The notes: a model not told the origin generated them from the letters alone. Positions 1 to 9,319 are shown, counted from the first letter of the stretch. The stretch: DNA of 64,000 nucleotides from JAHEDH01 sp963753285 (GCA_963753285.1 CAVWBT010000010.1:248001-312000), one strand, 5' to 3'. Translations and numbers: made by a program.

Positions 1-2
1 GC

Positions 3-422
3 GTCGAATTGGAGTCCGTCAGGATCTTCCTCGTTCGAGACGATCAACTCGTCGGGGTCACTCGAAACGTCCGGGCGCCGGCGAGGCTGGTCGACGTGAT
101 CGAGGCGCTGGTGGCGGGGCCAACCGATGCCGAGGAGCGGTCCGGACTGCGGACGTCGATCCCCGCCGGCACCACGATGTCCGATGTACGGCAGCAGGGT
201 CCGATCGCCGTCATCGACCTGAGTGCGGACTTCGCCGCCGTTGGTGGCGCCCAGGAGATCCTGGCGGTCGCCCAGTTCGTCCTCACGACCACCCAGGTCG
301 AGGGGATCGAGTCGGTCAGCTTCGAGTTGCAGGGTGTCCGCACCGATGTACCGATCACGGACGGCGCCCTCTCGGTGGAGCCGGTCACCGCAGCCGATTA
401 CGCGGACCTGGTCGACCGTTGA
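3..422 (+). CDS. GerMN-domain protein, C-terminal part (5' end outside window)
   Basis: The frame is open to the left edge, so this is the C-terminal part of a longer protein; a TTG at 9 is probably not the true start. The visible 140 residues look like a GerMN domain: an 'IFLVRDDQLV' strand, a 'VIEALVAGPT' helix, 'IPAGT', and 'IDLSADF', the usual pattern of this domain. In actinobacteria GerMN domains occur in lipoproteins and secreted proteins such as LpqB. Exact role unknown. Family call is fairly secure, completeness is not. Confidence 0.7.
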   Translation, partial: VELESVRIFLVRDDQLVGVTRNVRAPARLVDVIEALVAGPTDAEERSGLRTSIPAGTTMSDVRQQGPIAVIDLSADFAAVGGAQEILAVAQFVLTTTQVEGIESVSFELQGVRTDVPITDGALSVEPVTAADYADLVDR

Positions 423-449
423 CCTGGTCTCCGTCCCGTTCGGCGGATG

Positions 450-455
450 TACGCT
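450..455 (+). promoter_or_regulatory. TACGCT -10-like box, 6 nt before ATG 462
   Basis: TAnnnT hexamer ending 6 nt before the ATG. It suggests a leaderless transcript and favours start 462 over the in-frame ATG at 447, which would lie upstream of the box. Confidence 0.4.
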
Positions 456-461
456 CTCGAC

Positions 462-674
462 ATGGCCTATCGATGCGCGCACTGTGGCAATCGGACGAGG
501 TTCGATGTCGTCGACACTGTCCGCCGCAAGCGTTTCCACCACTACACCCTCGGCGGGGAGCTCGACGTGGAATCCGAGGAGATCCTCGAGCAGCAGATCG
601 AGTCGATCACGTGTCGCTGGTGCGACCGTGCCGACGGCATCGAGGAGTACCGGATCGAGTCGTCTTCGACTTGA
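462..674 (+). CDS. small zinc-ribbon protein
   Basis: A 70-residue protein with two CxxC pairs, 'CAHCG' near the N-terminus and 'CRWCD' about 43 residues later, which together could bind one zinc. The middle is acidic and probably helical. No signal peptide or membrane segment. The ATG at 462 is preferred because a TAnnnT box sits 6 nt before it. Function unknown; a structural or nucleic-acid-binding zinc ribbon is plausible. Confidence 0.6.
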   Translation: MAYRCAHCGNRTRFDVVDTVRRKRFHHYTLGGELDVESEEILEQQIESITCRWCDRADGIEEYRIESSST

Positions 675-708
675 ATCCTCGATCACGCCCGATGTCACGG
701 GTGCCTGG

Positions 709-1260
709 TCAGCTCTTGGGCGGCGTGTCCCAGTCGTGGACGTCCTTGCCTGCTTCGCGACTGAGGATGTCCAGTGCCGCCTTCGCTCCGTCACCGGCAG
801 AGATGATCGCCTGGCTCCGCCCGGGTCGAGCGCTGCGTCCGATCACGTAGACCCGTGGCTCCGAGCTGCGGGCCTCGGTGTCGACGAGGATCGCACCTTC
901 GTCCTCGTCGAGCCCGAGTGAGCGGGCGAGCTCGGGGTTCTTGCCTTCGGACAGGATCAGGTAATCGCCCTCAACCATCTCTCCAGATTCCAGGGTTGCA
1001 GTGACGCCATCGCGGTCTGCGGTGACCGCCGTGACCGTGGCCGCATCGATCGAGGCTCCGACCGCCGTCGCCTGTGAGCGAGCCCGCGCCTGGAAATCCG
1101 ACCCGGAGATCTCTTCGATCCCGAGATAGTTGTGCAGGTAGGCGTAGTGCATCGCCGTCTCGTCCTTGCCGTACACGGTCACATCGGTCCCGTTCTTGGC
1201 CAGGAACAGTGCGGCGCTGAGGCCTCCGGGGCCGTCTCCGATCACGATTGTGCGGGTCAT
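709..1260 (-). CDS. thioredoxin-reductase-like FAD protein, short form
   Basis: 183 residues. The N-terminus has the dinucleotide-binding motif 'VIGDGPGGLSAALFLAKNG' (GxGxxG), and a C-terminal 'VYVIGR...AIISAGDGAKAALDIL' segment resembles the FAD-binding end of thioredoxin-reductase-like proteins. It is much shorter than the usual ~310 residues: the NADPH-binding domain and the CxxC redox pair are absent, so it is probably a single-domain flavoprotein rather than a true thioredoxin reductase. A GAGGAG ribosome site precedes the ATG. Partner unknown. Confidence 0.65.
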   Translation of the reverse strand: MTRTIVIGDGPGGLSAALFLAKNGTDVTVYGKDETAMHYAYLHNYLGIEEISGSDFQARARSQATAVGASIDAATVTAVTADRDGVTATLESGEMVEGDYLILSEGKNPELARSLGLDEDEGAILVDTEARSSEPRVYVIGRSARPGRSQAIISAGDGAKAALDILSREAGKDVHDWDTPPKS

Positions 1261-1314
1261 GTCTTCTCCTCGGGTGTTGTAGAAATGAAATCGGGCACGA
1301 TGCGCTCGGCCGGG

Positions 1315-2526
1315 TCAACGGCTGCGCAGGGCGTTGCGAGCAGACTCGTGCGCCGCCGAGCGTATCCGTACTTCGCGCGGATCGTCCACCAGATAGAACC
1401 CCATGCGGTTCATGGCGTAGCAGAACCCCATCCTGAGGTCGGGGTCGGCGAACCCCATCGAACCTCCTGCGCCGGGCGTTCCGAAGGCGGCGGGCGATCC
1501 AAAATCGAACCCGGGCCACGGCTTGCACATCCCGAGCGAGAACGCCGTGTCCATGTGGAGAACCTCGTCGTGTGGGCCTTCGGTCGGTGTCGTCGCTGGG
1601 ACGGTGAGACTTGCCAGCGTTTCCTCGTCGATCCCGAGGCGGCGCCCGCCGGTTGCGAACTCGCCGTATGCGATGGCCACGCTGCGCGACGTGCCGGTTC
1701 CGTTCGCTGCCGGTAGCTCGATGCGCCGCACATCCCGGTCGTTGTACCTGACGGGCATGCCCACGACCTTCGGGTTCGCAAAGGAACGCGCGGTGATCGA
1801 CTTCGGGTTGAGGAACTTCCTCACGAAGGCGGTCGGGAGGGTGCGAATGTTCGCAATCATCTTGACCCGGTACCAGTCGCCCATGACTCGGGCAAGACGG
1901 TCTTCGGGGATGTCGTCGGGTAGACCGATGTGGAAGTCCAACCCCAGCGGCGCCGCGATTTCGTCGGCGAAGTAGCGGCCGACGGTGCGGTGCTTCGGAT
2001 CGACCCGGCGGATCAACTCGGACTCGTACCACCCGAGCGTCACACCGTGGTAGCCGTGCCTCGTGCCAGGCTCCCACGCCGGGGCCTGTTTGCCGATCGC
2101 CGCTGCGACCGCGTCGGGGTCCCCGAGTGTCTCGAGATCCATCGGCTCGTCGATGGCGCACAGCCCTCCCTGGTGCGACAGCAGCGTCCGGACGGTCATC
2201 TCGGCCTTCCCGTTCGCCGCAAACTCCGGCCAGTACGCGGCAACCGGATCGTCGTAGGCGAAGAGTTGTCGCGAGTGAGCATGGGCGACGGCGAGAGCCG
2301 ACATGCCCTTCGTAGTGGAGAACATGTTGACGAGCGTGTCCCGCTGCCAGGCCAGTCCGGTTCTCGGGTTGGCGACGCCGGCCCAGAGATCCACGACGAG
2401 CTCGCCATCGACCACCACGGCGCAGGCCGCCCCGACTTCATGCCCATCGGCGAAGTTCTGCTCGAAGGCCTCCCGCACTCGCTCGAAGCCAGGCTCGGTG
2501 AAACCACCGATCGGTGTGTCGGTCAT
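1315..2526 (-). CDS. serine hydrolase, beta-lactamase/esterase (EstB-like) family
   Basis: 403 residues, a normal length for class C beta-lactamase-fold esterases. 'STTKGMSALA' near residue 90 contains the SxxK nucleophile motif and 'GYHGVTLGWYESEL' fits the YxN-type region. 'GGSMGFADPDLRMGFCYAMNRMG' at the C-terminal part is typical of EstB-like enzymes. No signal peptide, so probably a cytoplasmic esterase or peptidase rather than an antibiotic-resistance enzyme. Substrate unknown. Same strand as the flavoprotein, 54 nt apart. Confidence 0.8.
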   Translation of the reverse strand: MTDTPIGGFTEPGFERVREAFEQNFADGHEVGAACAVVVDGELVVDLWAGVANPRTGLAWQRDTLVNMFSTTKGMSALAVAHAHSRQLFAYDDPVAAYWPEFAANGKAEMTVRTLLSHQGGLCAIDEPMDLETLGDPDAVAAAIGKQAPAWEPGTRHGYHGVTLGWYESELIRRVDPKHRTVGRYFADEIAAPLGLDFHIGLPDDIPEDRLARVMGDWYRVKMIANIRTLPTAFVRKFLNPKSITARSFANPKVVGMPVRYNDRDVRRIELPAANGTGTSRSVAIAYGEFATGGRRLGIDEETLASLTVPATTPTEGPHDEVLHMDTAFSLGMCKPWPGFDFGSPAAFGTPGAGGSMGFADPDLRMGFCYAMNRMGFYLVDDPREVRIRSAAHESARNALRSR

Positions 2527-2673
2527 GGCAGGACTGCTTCCGGGAGACTCACCGGGACACTATCCGGACTGCGGCGACCCTGCCCTCCGTATCGAGGACA
2601 ACGCGCTTCTGTCTCACGAGGCGTTGCACGGATCTCCGGGAATTCGAGCGGCGGTGTCCCCTAACGTCGGTCG

Positions 2674-3858
2674 ATGTCCACCTCTCCGGTCGAACGGCTT
2701 CCGCGTCTCGTCACCGTTGTCCTCGGTCTCTCGGTCGTGGTCGGATTCGGGGTGTGGTTCTACGGCTACGGGGTCCTGCTCCAACCGATCGGTGTCGACA
2801 CGGGCTGGTCGGAGGCGCTGCTGTCGTCGACGTACGGGGTTTCGATGTTCGGGTCCGGTGTGCTTGCCACGGTCGTGGGTCGTCTGCTGCCACGGAACGG
2901 ATCGCGTGCCGTCTACGGAGTGGGTGCGGCCGTGGTCCTGCTCGCCTACTTCACACTCGCACAGGCGAGCTCACCGTGGCTGTTCGTGATCGTCGGCGTC
3001 GCGGCCGGGAGTGTCACCGGAGCTCTCGGGTACTACGCCGCGGTTCACACGATCATCGGCCACCTCGTTCCGCCCGCTGCCCGGGCGCGGACGATCACCA
3101 CGAACACGCTGTGGGGTGCGATGGCCAGTCCCGTCTTCCTGCCGTTGATGGCATGGCTCGTCCTGGAGTTCGACTGGCGGACGACTGTTCGGCTGACCGG
3201 TGCAGCGGTCGCCGGAGCCTTTGCGCTCGTCGCCGTCGCTGTCCCCGACATCAGGGGAGCAGCGGCTGTGACGCCATCGTTGCGGGCGGCGATCGCCTCC
3301 GCGGTGAGCGACCGCACGACGCGGGCGGTCCTCGCAACCACTCTGATCGGCGGAGTCGTCACGGCAATCGTGGTCCTCTATCAGGTGCCGGCGATGGTGA
3401 CGGCCGGACTCACGTTGGCGGTGGCCTCGTCGCTCGCCGGCGCGCGTGGATTCATGCAGTTGGGCGGCCGGATCCCGATGCCGTGGATGATCACCCGGTT
3501 CGGTTCGAGGACGACCCTGCGTGGAGCGCATCTCCTGACAGGTGTGGCCTGTCTGATGTTGCCATTCACGGGCGTGCTCCCGATCGCCGTCATGTTCGCG
3601 CTCGTCGCCGGACTGGCGATCGGCGCACTCGTCCCGGTCGAGAGCATCTTCACCGCCGACATCATCCCAACCGAGTCGCTCGGAGTCGTGCTGGGTGTGG
3701 CGTCATTGGCGCGCGGCGTCGGAGCGGCGCTCGGCCCCGCTCTCGGTGGCGGGCTGGCGAGTGCGGTCGGCAGCAGGACACCGACACTCGTGGTCGCTGC
3801 GTCCCTCACGGCGCTGGCCGCGGCAATCGTCCCGATCCTGCGTTCAGGCCCGTCCTGA
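2674..3858 (+). CDS. MFS transporter
   Basis: 394 residues with about 12 hydrophobic segments. It has a long N-terminal half ('WFYGYGVLLQPIGVDTGWSEALLSSTYGVSMF'), a central cytoplasmic break, then a second half, typical of MFS permeases of the monocarboxylate/oxalate-formate type. Substrate cannot be read from sequence. A TAACGT box ends 6 nt before the ATG, so it may be transcribed as a leaderless mRNA. Divergent from the serine hydrolase gene. Confidence 0.8.
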   Translation: MSTSPVERLPRLVTVVLGLSVVVGFGVWFYGYGVLLQPIGVDTGWSEALLSSTYGVSMFGSGVLATVVGRLLPRNGSRAVYGVGAAVVLLAYFTLAQASSPWLFVIVGVAAGSVTGALGYYAAVHTIIGHLVPPAARARTITTNTLWGAMASPVFLPLMAWLVLEFDWRTTVRLTGAAVAGAFALVAVAVPDIRGAAAVTPSLRAAIASAVSDRTTRAVLATTLIGGVVTAIVVLYQVPAMVTAGLTLAVASSLAGARGFMQLGGRIPMPWMITRFGSRTTLRGAHLLTGVACLMLPFTGVLPIAVMFALVAGLAIGALVPVESIFTADIIPTESLGVVLGVASLARGVGAALGPALGGGLASAVGSRTPTLVVAASLTALAAAIVPILRSGPS

Positions 3859-3935
3859 TCGGTCCGGTACGGGTGCTCGCCCTGGCGTGACATACGGGGT
3901 AGCGGTAGATTCCGGTGGGACGGAAGGAATACTCG

Positions 3936-4220
3936 ATGTCCATCGCAGAAGCCCGTGAAGCGCTCCAAGCGGAGAAGCGCTCGCTCCAGCGCCAGATCGA
4001 ACTGATCGATGAGGCGCTCGCCGTGCTCGGCCGTGGGGCCAAGCCGTCACAGAACGGGCGCTCGAAGAGCTCCGGCACGAAGAAGACCTCACGGGCCGAC
4101 CTGACGCAGGAAGAGGCCCTCGAGCGCTACGGCGCGGTCGCGCTCACGTGTCCGCAGTGCGGAAAGATCGCCCGTGCACCGCAGGGGATGAAGGCTCACC
4201 TTCGGTCGCACTCCTCCTGA
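3936..4220 (+). CDS. small coiled-coil / C2H2-like zinc-finger protein
   Basis: 94 residues. The first 35 are strongly helical and charged ('REALQAEKRSLQRQIELIDEAL', split by many Glu/Lys/Arg), probably a coiled coil. A Lys/Ser-rich linker follows. The C-terminus has 'CPQCGKIARAPQGMKAHLRSH', a CxxC plus HxxxH arrangement resembling a classical C2H2 finger, which is uncommon in bacteria. GGAAGGAA before the ATG at 3936 supports this start over the ATG at 3915. Possibly DNA-binding; function unknown. Confidence 0.6.
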   Translation: MSIAEAREALQAEKRSLQRQIELIDEALAVLGRGAKPSQNGRSKSSGTKKTSRADLTQEEALERYGAVALTCPQCGKIARAPQGMKAHLRSHSS

Positions 4221-4347
4221 TCCGTCCGTGTTGTCGAGCGCGGTCGCACCGGCCGTGGCAGCGGTGCGCTGGAGCGGACTTGGGCTGAGATGCGTCGAAA
4301 TCCGGACCGGCGCTTCGTCGGAGAGTGACTCGACAGAAGGGATCATC

Positions 4348-5136
4348 ATGGAGCCAACCATCGGGACGTACAAAATGTGGCGAACAGCCCGGCTCCGCCT
4401 GCTGGAACACGAGAAGCAACTGACCCGGTTGCGAGACGAGGTCGCTGCGGAACGGCGTCGACTGCCGTGGGTGCCTGTCGACACCGAGTACGTGTTCGAC
4501 ACGCTCGACGGTCGGCGCACGCTGGCTGAGCTGTTCGACGGCCGATCCCAGCTCGTGGTCTATCACTTCATGATGGGGCCGGACTGGGAAGAGGGTTGTC
4601 CGTCGTGTTCGTTCTGGTCGGACACCTACGACGGACTCGACGTCCATCTCGCCGCCCGTGATGTGACCTTCCTCTGTGCGTCGCGTGCGCCACTCGACAA
4701 GATCCAGGCGTACCGCAAGCGAATGGGATGGGCCTTCCAATGGGTGTCGTCGGAGCCGTCGAGCTTCAACTTCGACTATGGCGTTTCGTTCGAACCTGGC
4801 CAGAAGACGGGGGAGTACAACTTCGCCGAGATCGCCGACCCTGGCGAGGAGAACCCCGGGATCAGTGTGTTCGCCATGCACGACGGCGTGCCGCACCACA
4901 CCTACTCGGCCTACGCCCGAGGTCTCGATGCACTGAACGGTGCCTATCAGATCCTCGACCTCGTTCCGAAGGGGCGGGACGAGAGCGGCCTGCCGTGGAC
5001 TATGGCGTGGCTTCGCAGACACGACCGAGTACGCGACGGTCCTGATCCGAGCGCCGAGGTGGAGCACGATTACCTTGCAGCTTCTAGATATCCTGGATCT
5101 ACTATGTACATAGCAGCTCTAGGTATCGATCGGTAG
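4348..5136 (+). CDS. DUF899 thioredoxin-like protein
   Basis: 262 residues. The motif 'MMGPDWEEGCPSCSFWSD' around residue 75 is the hallmark of DUF899, a thioredoxin-fold family with a CxxC. 'WMAW'-type C-terminal features ('LPWTMAWLRRHDR') normally lie at the very end of the family, but this frame continues about 27 residues further, over the operator/promoter DNA of the next gene. The natural stop may have been lost by an indel. Redox function is inferred from the fold only. Confidence 0.75.
   Translation: MEPTIGTYKMWRTARLRLLEHEKQLTRLRDEVAAERRRLPWVPVDTEYVFDTLDGRRTLAELFDGRSQLVVYHFMMGPDWEEGCPSCSFWSDTYDGLDVHLAARDVTFLCASRAPLDKIQAYRKRMGWAFQWVSSEPSSFNFDYGVSFEPGQKTGEYNFAEIADPGEENPGISVFAMHDGVPHHTYSAYARGLDALNGAYQILDLVPKGRDESGLPWTMAWLRRHDRVRDGPDPSAEVEHDYLAASRYPGSTMYIAALGIDR
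5102..5113 (+). promoter_or_regulatory. CTATGTACATAG palindrome, likely PadR operator
   Basis: A perfect 12-bp palindrome with an ATGT/ACAT core in an AT-rich island (about 5085-5125), 33 nt before the padR start. PadR regulators commonly bind ATGT..ACAT dyads and repress their own operon, so autoregulation is likely. The site lies inside the extended 3' end of the DUF899 frame. Confidence 0.55.
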
Positions 5137-5145
5137 GAGCCCGGT

Positions 5146-5505
5146 GTGCACATCGACAAGGATCTGGTGGCTGCTTCGGCCACCCCACTGGTGCTGGCAC
5201 TGCTTTCCGAAGGCGAGAGCTACGGCTACGAGATCCTCAAGCGGGTACGCGACGTGTCGGATGGCGAACTCGAATGGACCGACGGAATGCTCTACCCGCT
5301 GCTCCATCGGCTGCGCCGGCTCGGGTACGTGACGACGGAGTGGCGGATTCCGCCTGAGGGTCGGCGCCGCAAGTACTACTTCATCACCGACGCCGGCCGA
5401 GATGCCTTGGCCGAACAGCAACGGCAGTGGGTCACCGTCACACGGACCCTCAGCGACGTGTGGCGGGGTTTTGGTGGGCTGATGGCCGCACCGGGCGAAA
5501 CATGA
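5146..5505 (+). CDS. PadR-family transcriptional regulator
   Basis: 119 residues. Contains the PadR winged-helix pattern: 'LVLALLSEGESYGYEILKRV', then 'EWTDGMLYPLLHRLRRLGYV', and 'GRRRKYYFITDAGRDALAEQ'. The GTG start follows TAGGAG at good spacing. It overlaps the next gene by 4 nt (ATGA), forming the common padR plus membrane-protein pair. Likely represses this pair through the palindrome just upstream. Confidence 0.88.
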   Translation: MHIDKDLVAASATPLVLALLSEGESYGYEILKRVRDVSDGELEWTDGMLYPLLHRLRRLGYVTTEWRIPPEGRRRKYYFITDAGRDALAEQQRQWVTVTRTLSDVWRGFGGLMAAPGET

Positions 5506-6851
5506 CCACCGACACCACCGAGTCACAGATCGCTGAATGGCGGAGGTTCGTCGCCGCCGCTCCCGCCGTGAACGGCCAGGATCTCGATGAGCTCGAGGGC
5601 CACCTCCGCGACCAGATCGGGGAGCTGGGAGACGCCGGGTTGTCGGACGACGAGGCGTTCCTCGTCGCCGTCAAGCGGATGGGCGACGTCGACAGCCTGT
5701 CGCGGGAGTTCGCACGCGAACACAGCAACCGACTGTGGAAACAGCTGGTCCTGAGTAGTGACGAGGACCAAGAGATGGCGAGCACCGAATGGCTGGCGCC
5801 CATCGGCTTCGCCGTGGCGGCGGCGGTCGTGATCCAGGTGGCGCTTCGGGTGGCCGGCTTCCCTGGCGAGCCGTCGGACTGGCTGGCCCGCAACCTCGGT
5901 CTCTTCGTGTTGCCGTTCCTTGCCGGCTATTTCGCCCTACGGCGAGAACTCGGTCCCCGACGGTGGCTGGTCACGGCGGCTCCGTTCGTCGTGGCAGGGA
6001 TCGTGGTCAACCTGTACCCGTACTCGGATGAGTCGGCCACCGAACTGCTGGTCGCACTCCATCTGCCGGTCGTTCTGTGGTTCGCGGTTGCCTACCCGTA
6101 CACGGGAGGGGCGGTCCGATCGCATGAGCGGCGGATGGATTTCGTGCGTTTTACCGGCGAGTGGTTCATCTACTTCGTGCTGATCGCGCTCGGCGGCGGC
6201 GTGCTCATGGGGCTCACCGGATTGATCCTGGATCCGATCGGGCCGGACATGGCGGAACGGGTGATCGAGTGGGTGCTGCCGTCAGGTGCGGCCGGTGCGG
6301 TGATCGTGGCCGCTTGGCTGGTCGAGTCGAAGCAGCGGGTAGTCGAAAACATGGCGCCGGTCCTCACGATGATCTTCACCCCGCTGTTCGCTCTGATGCT
6401 GACCGTGGCCGCCGTCACATATGCCGTGTCCGGAGTCGCAGGTGACTTCGATCGTGAGCTACTGGGTGTCTTCGACGCTCTGATGGTCGTTGTCTTGGGG
6501 CTGGTGCTGTATTCGCTGTCGGCCCGGGATGCGGCGCAGCCGGTCGGGTGGATGGATCGTATCCAGCTGCTCGCGGTGGCGGCTGCGCTCGTTCTCGATG
6601 TGCTCGTCCTCGTCGCCATGCTCGCCCGGATCGGTGATCTCGGATTCACTCCGAACCGGGTAGCCGCCCTCGGACTCAACCTGGTGCTGTTGGCGAATCT
6701 CGCATGGACGGCATGGCTGTCGCTCGGGTTCCTCCGTGGGCGAACTCCCATGCACAGGATCGAGCGATGGCAGACCGCCTACCTGCCAGTCTTCGCCGCT
6801 TGGGCGACCGCAGTGGTCGTGGTGCTCCCCCCGCTGTTCGGCTTCGAGTGA
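5502..6851 (+). CDS. PadR-linked membrane protein with HAAS-like N-terminal domain
   Basis: 449 residues. The first ~85 residues form a soluble helical domain ('WRRFVAAAP', 'LDELEGHLRDQIGELGDAGLSDDEAFLVAVKRMGD', split motifs) that matches the HAAS/'permease prefix' domain usually encoded beside PadR regulators. About ten hydrophobic segments follow. In other bacteria the prefix domain links a membrane protein to PadR control. Translationally coupled to padR. Transport or signalling role unknown. Confidence 0.75.
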   Translation: MTTDTTESQIAEWRRFVAAAPAVNGQDLDELEGHLRDQIGELGDAGLSDDEAFLVAVKRMGDVDSLSREFAREHSNRLWKQLVLSSDEDQEMASTEWLAPIGFAVAAAVVIQVALRVAGFPGEPSDWLARNLGLFVLPFLAGYFALRRELGPRRWLVTAAPFVVAGIVVNLYPYSDESATELLVALHLPVVLWFAVAYPYTGGAVRSHERRMDFVRFTGEWFIYFVLIALGGGVLMGLTGLILDPIGPDMAERVIEWVLPSGAAGAVIVAAWLVESKQRVVENMAPVLTMIFTPLFALMLTVAAVTYAVSGVAGDFDRELLGVFDALMVVVLGLVLYSLSARDAAQPVGWMDRIQLLAVAAALVLDVLVLVAMLARIGDLGFTPNRVAALGLNLVLLANLAWTAWLSLGFLRGRTPMHRIERWQTAYLPVFAAWATAVVVVLPPLFGFE

Positions 6852-6878
6852 CGTTTCGAGCGAGCGCCGCTGGCTCTG

Positions 6879-7256
6879 TCAATCGGGGGCGGGTCCGTCT
6901 GCGGGGAACACCGGAGGCCCCTCTCCGAACCTGACGACGATCGCCTCGGCGACCTCGTCGGAGGAGTTGCCCTCTCGATGGATGGCCCCCGGCGGCACCG
7001 TGAAGTACTCGCCGGGCCCGACTTCGGCGCTCTCTCGACCACCGGGACCGAATTCCAGGCGGATCCGACCCTTCACGATGTAGCCGACGGTCGTGTTGTC
7101 GCCGTGGTGGTGCCAGCCGGACATCGTGTTGGCGGCGGCCTCGGCGTGACCGAACCAGTGGTCGTCACCCTCGAACGCCGTCATCCGTTTGATGCCCGGG
7201 GTGCCCTGCGCCTCCGTCAGCTCGCCGGCCCTCCGCACGCTCACGCCATGTTCCAT
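6879..7256 (-). CDS. cupin-domain protein
   Basis: 125 residues, a single cupin barrel. 'GWHHHGDNTTVGYIVKG' contains the metal-binding His cluster of cupin motif 1, and 'GEYFTVPPGAIHRE' is motif 2. The start at 7256 was chosen because GGAGGTAGGGCA precedes the ATG; the longer open frame upstream has no support. Likely a small metal-binding enzyme or sensor of unknown substrate. Convergent with the preceding membrane protein. Confidence 0.8.
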   Translation of the reverse strand: MEHGVSVRRAGELTEAQGTPGIKRMTAFEGDDHWFGHAEAAANTMSGWHHHGDNTTVGYIVKGRIRLEFGPGGRESAEVGPGEYFTVPPGAIHREGNSSDEVAEAIVVRFGEGPPVFPADGPAPD

Positions 7257-7351
7257 TGCCCTACCTCCTTCGGATCGAGAACCGAACCTAACGCTCTCGT
7301 GCTCGCCGAGGCCGCCTGAGACATGGCAGCGTCGTAGGTGTGCGCCGGAGA

Positions 7352-7357
7352 TAGGGT
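7352..7357 (+). promoter_or_regulatory. TAGGGT -10-like box before GTG 7365
   Basis: TAnnnT hexamer ending 7 nt before the GTG start of the lipoprotein gene, consistent with leaderless transcription and used to choose that start. Confidence 0.4.
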
Positions 7358-7364
7358 CGGCGCC

Positions 7365-8009
7365 GTGACCAGGTCGATCGTGTTCGTGCTGCTGCTGCTC
7401 ATCCTCACGGCCTGTCTCGACGGCGGCGACGCCCGGCCCGTCACCACACAGCAGACAAGGGAACTCAAAGGAGAAGACGCACTCTCGAAGATCCCCGAGG
7501 ATCCGAAGGACGAGATCAGCATGGTGACTCAGGGTCTGGACGAGGTTCGGATCGAGGTGGACCAATACCTCGAGCGTGTCCCCGGGTATGCCGAGGGATC
7601 GGCGCGGACCGAGGCGATTCATCCCGGTCCCGGCGGGCCAAGCGCAATCGTGGGATACGAGGCCAACGACCGCATCCTCGGACGAGTGTCGTGCGTCATG
7701 GTTGCTCCTCCCGGAGCGGCGACGGGATCTCCGCCCAGGGCGGGTGGTGGTTGTGTCCCGCTCGCCGACGTCTCAGCCAACCAGTTGGTCGGCATGTCGT
7801 ATCAGTCCGAGGGGGCCGAGCCGTACATCCTCGTCAGGCATTCGCCGGACGCCGAGACGGTGGTCGTCGAGCTGGCCGACGGTGAGTTCTTCGTGATCTG
7901 GCCGAACGGATCGACGGTGTCGTTTCATCGGTGGGTCGGCGAGGTACCCGTCGGTGTCACCGTCTTCTGGTCCGATGGGACGACCTCGCATGAAGCTCTG
8001 TCGGGGTGA
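7365..8009 (+). CDS. predicted lipoprotein, function unknown
   Basis: 214 residues. The N-terminus has a short basic start, a run of Val/Leu/Ile, and the lipobox 'LTAC', so it should be lipidated and anchored outside the membrane. The rest is a soluble domain of about 180 residues with no recognised motif. GTG at 7365 is preferred because it gives a proper signal peptide and follows a TAnnnT box. Confidence 0.65.
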   Translation: MTRSIVFVLLLLILTACLDGGDARPVTTQQTRELKGEDALSKIPEDPKDEISMVTQGLDEVRIEVDQYLERVPGYAEGSARTEAIHPGPGGPSAIVGYEANDRILGRVSCVMVAPPGAATGSPPRAGGGCVPLADVSANQLVGMSYQSEGAEPYILVRHSPDAETVVVELADGEFFVIWPNGSTVSFHRWVGEVPVGVTVFWSDGTTSHEALSG

Positions 8010-8237
8010 CGGGCCTGGCCTCGCACAGGAGGATTGTCTCGCTTCGGGCCGTCGAGCCACTGCCGGGCGACGGCAGGACGACGTGAGCGACCGATTCGTG
8101 CACTGCTGTTCCGGTTCGCGGCGATCGTTGCCTCTGGCCTCCGCGCCTGGACCGGAGGCGACCCCGCCCGAAACCCCGAAAACGCCTGTTGCGACGGCGC
8201 ATTTTGTGTCACACCCCGTTGGTAGGTTGGACCCCAG

Positions 8238-9319
8238 ATGGAACACCTCACCGCCGATCTGATCGCCGACCTCACCCCCGACGAGCTCGATTCCGTGCTG
8301 GATCGTTTGGGCGGTCTCGAGTCGCAGATCAAGGCGGCGCAGGTGAGGGTGTTGCGGGAGGTCGACCGCCGTCAGGTGCCGCTCGGTGACGGGATGCGCA
8401 CCCTGTCGGATTGGATCGTCGGCCGCATGGACGTCAGCCGACACACCGCCCGCAAACTCGTCGGTGTCGCCCGGGCCGATTCGGCCGAGCTCGACGCGCT
8501 GTTGGCTGATGGTGTCTCGTTCGAGCGGGTCGCAGAGCTCGTCGCCGCCGGGGAGACCGACCCGCATCACGAGCTCGACATGATCGGACTCCGGACAGAG
8601 CTCGCTCGACGCAAGCCGATCTCGGGTGATGACGAGCGGGACAGCTTCGAGGATCGGTTTCTGGCGATCCAACCGACACTGGACGAGTCGGCGTGGAACC
8701 TGTGGGGCAAGCTGCCGGCGCTCGAGGGCAAGATCGTTGCAGACACCCTCGATGAGGTCGCCGATGAATTCCCGAGCCGCCCGCCGGGCATCGTGAGTCC
8801 CGGGCGACCCGTCGCGCCGATGCGCTGTTCGTGGTCTGCGACCGGCGGGGTGAAGGTGCCGGCGGCATCGGGGTGAAGGCCACCGTGTTCGTCGATGCCA
8901 CCGACTCTGCCCGACCGAACGCCTGGATCGCTTCCGGCCCTCGAGTTGGCCCCAATACGCTTCATCGGCTGCTGTGCGAGTCGGCGATCGACGTGGTCGC
9001 CCTCACCAGCGACGGCGAAGCACTCCGGGTGGGCAACGCGACGACGGCGATCCCACCGGCCACCCGCCGGTTCGTGCTGTGGCGGGATGGTGGGATGTGT
9101 ACCGCCGACGGCTGCGGGTCGAGCTACCGGTTGCAGCCGCATCACATCCGAGAACGATCCGACGACGGAGACCACCACCACACCAACCTCACCAGTCTCT
9201 GTTGGTATCACCACCACGTCGTCGTCCACGGTCGCGGCTTCCGCATCGACCCAACGAGCCCGACACGACGACGCCGCTTTCTCCCACCCGCCAGATCAAA
9301 CAACGACCCGCCCATCTGA
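8238..9319 (+). pseudogene. DUF222/HNH endonuclease-like gene, frameshifted
   Basis: Two frames together make one protein of about 360 residues. 8238-8770 encodes the helical DUF222 domain ('ADLTPDELDSVLDRL', 'GMRTLSDWIVGRMDVSRHTA'). From 8774 the next frame continues with 'RRADALFVVCDRRGE' and ends in an HNH domain with 'CTADGCGSSYRLQPHHI' and 'NLTSLCWYHHH'. One base appears to be missing near 8772. Proteins of this kind are multicopy in actinobacteria. The frameshift may be genuine or a sequencing indel. A TAGGTT box ends 9 nt before the ATG. Confidence 0.8.

Noticed and set aside
8772..8776. Programmed ribosomal frameshift in the DUF222/HNH gene
   Set aside because: No slippery heptamer or stimulatory structure is evident, and similar one-base breaks occur in other unrelated genes here, so an indel is the simpler explanation.
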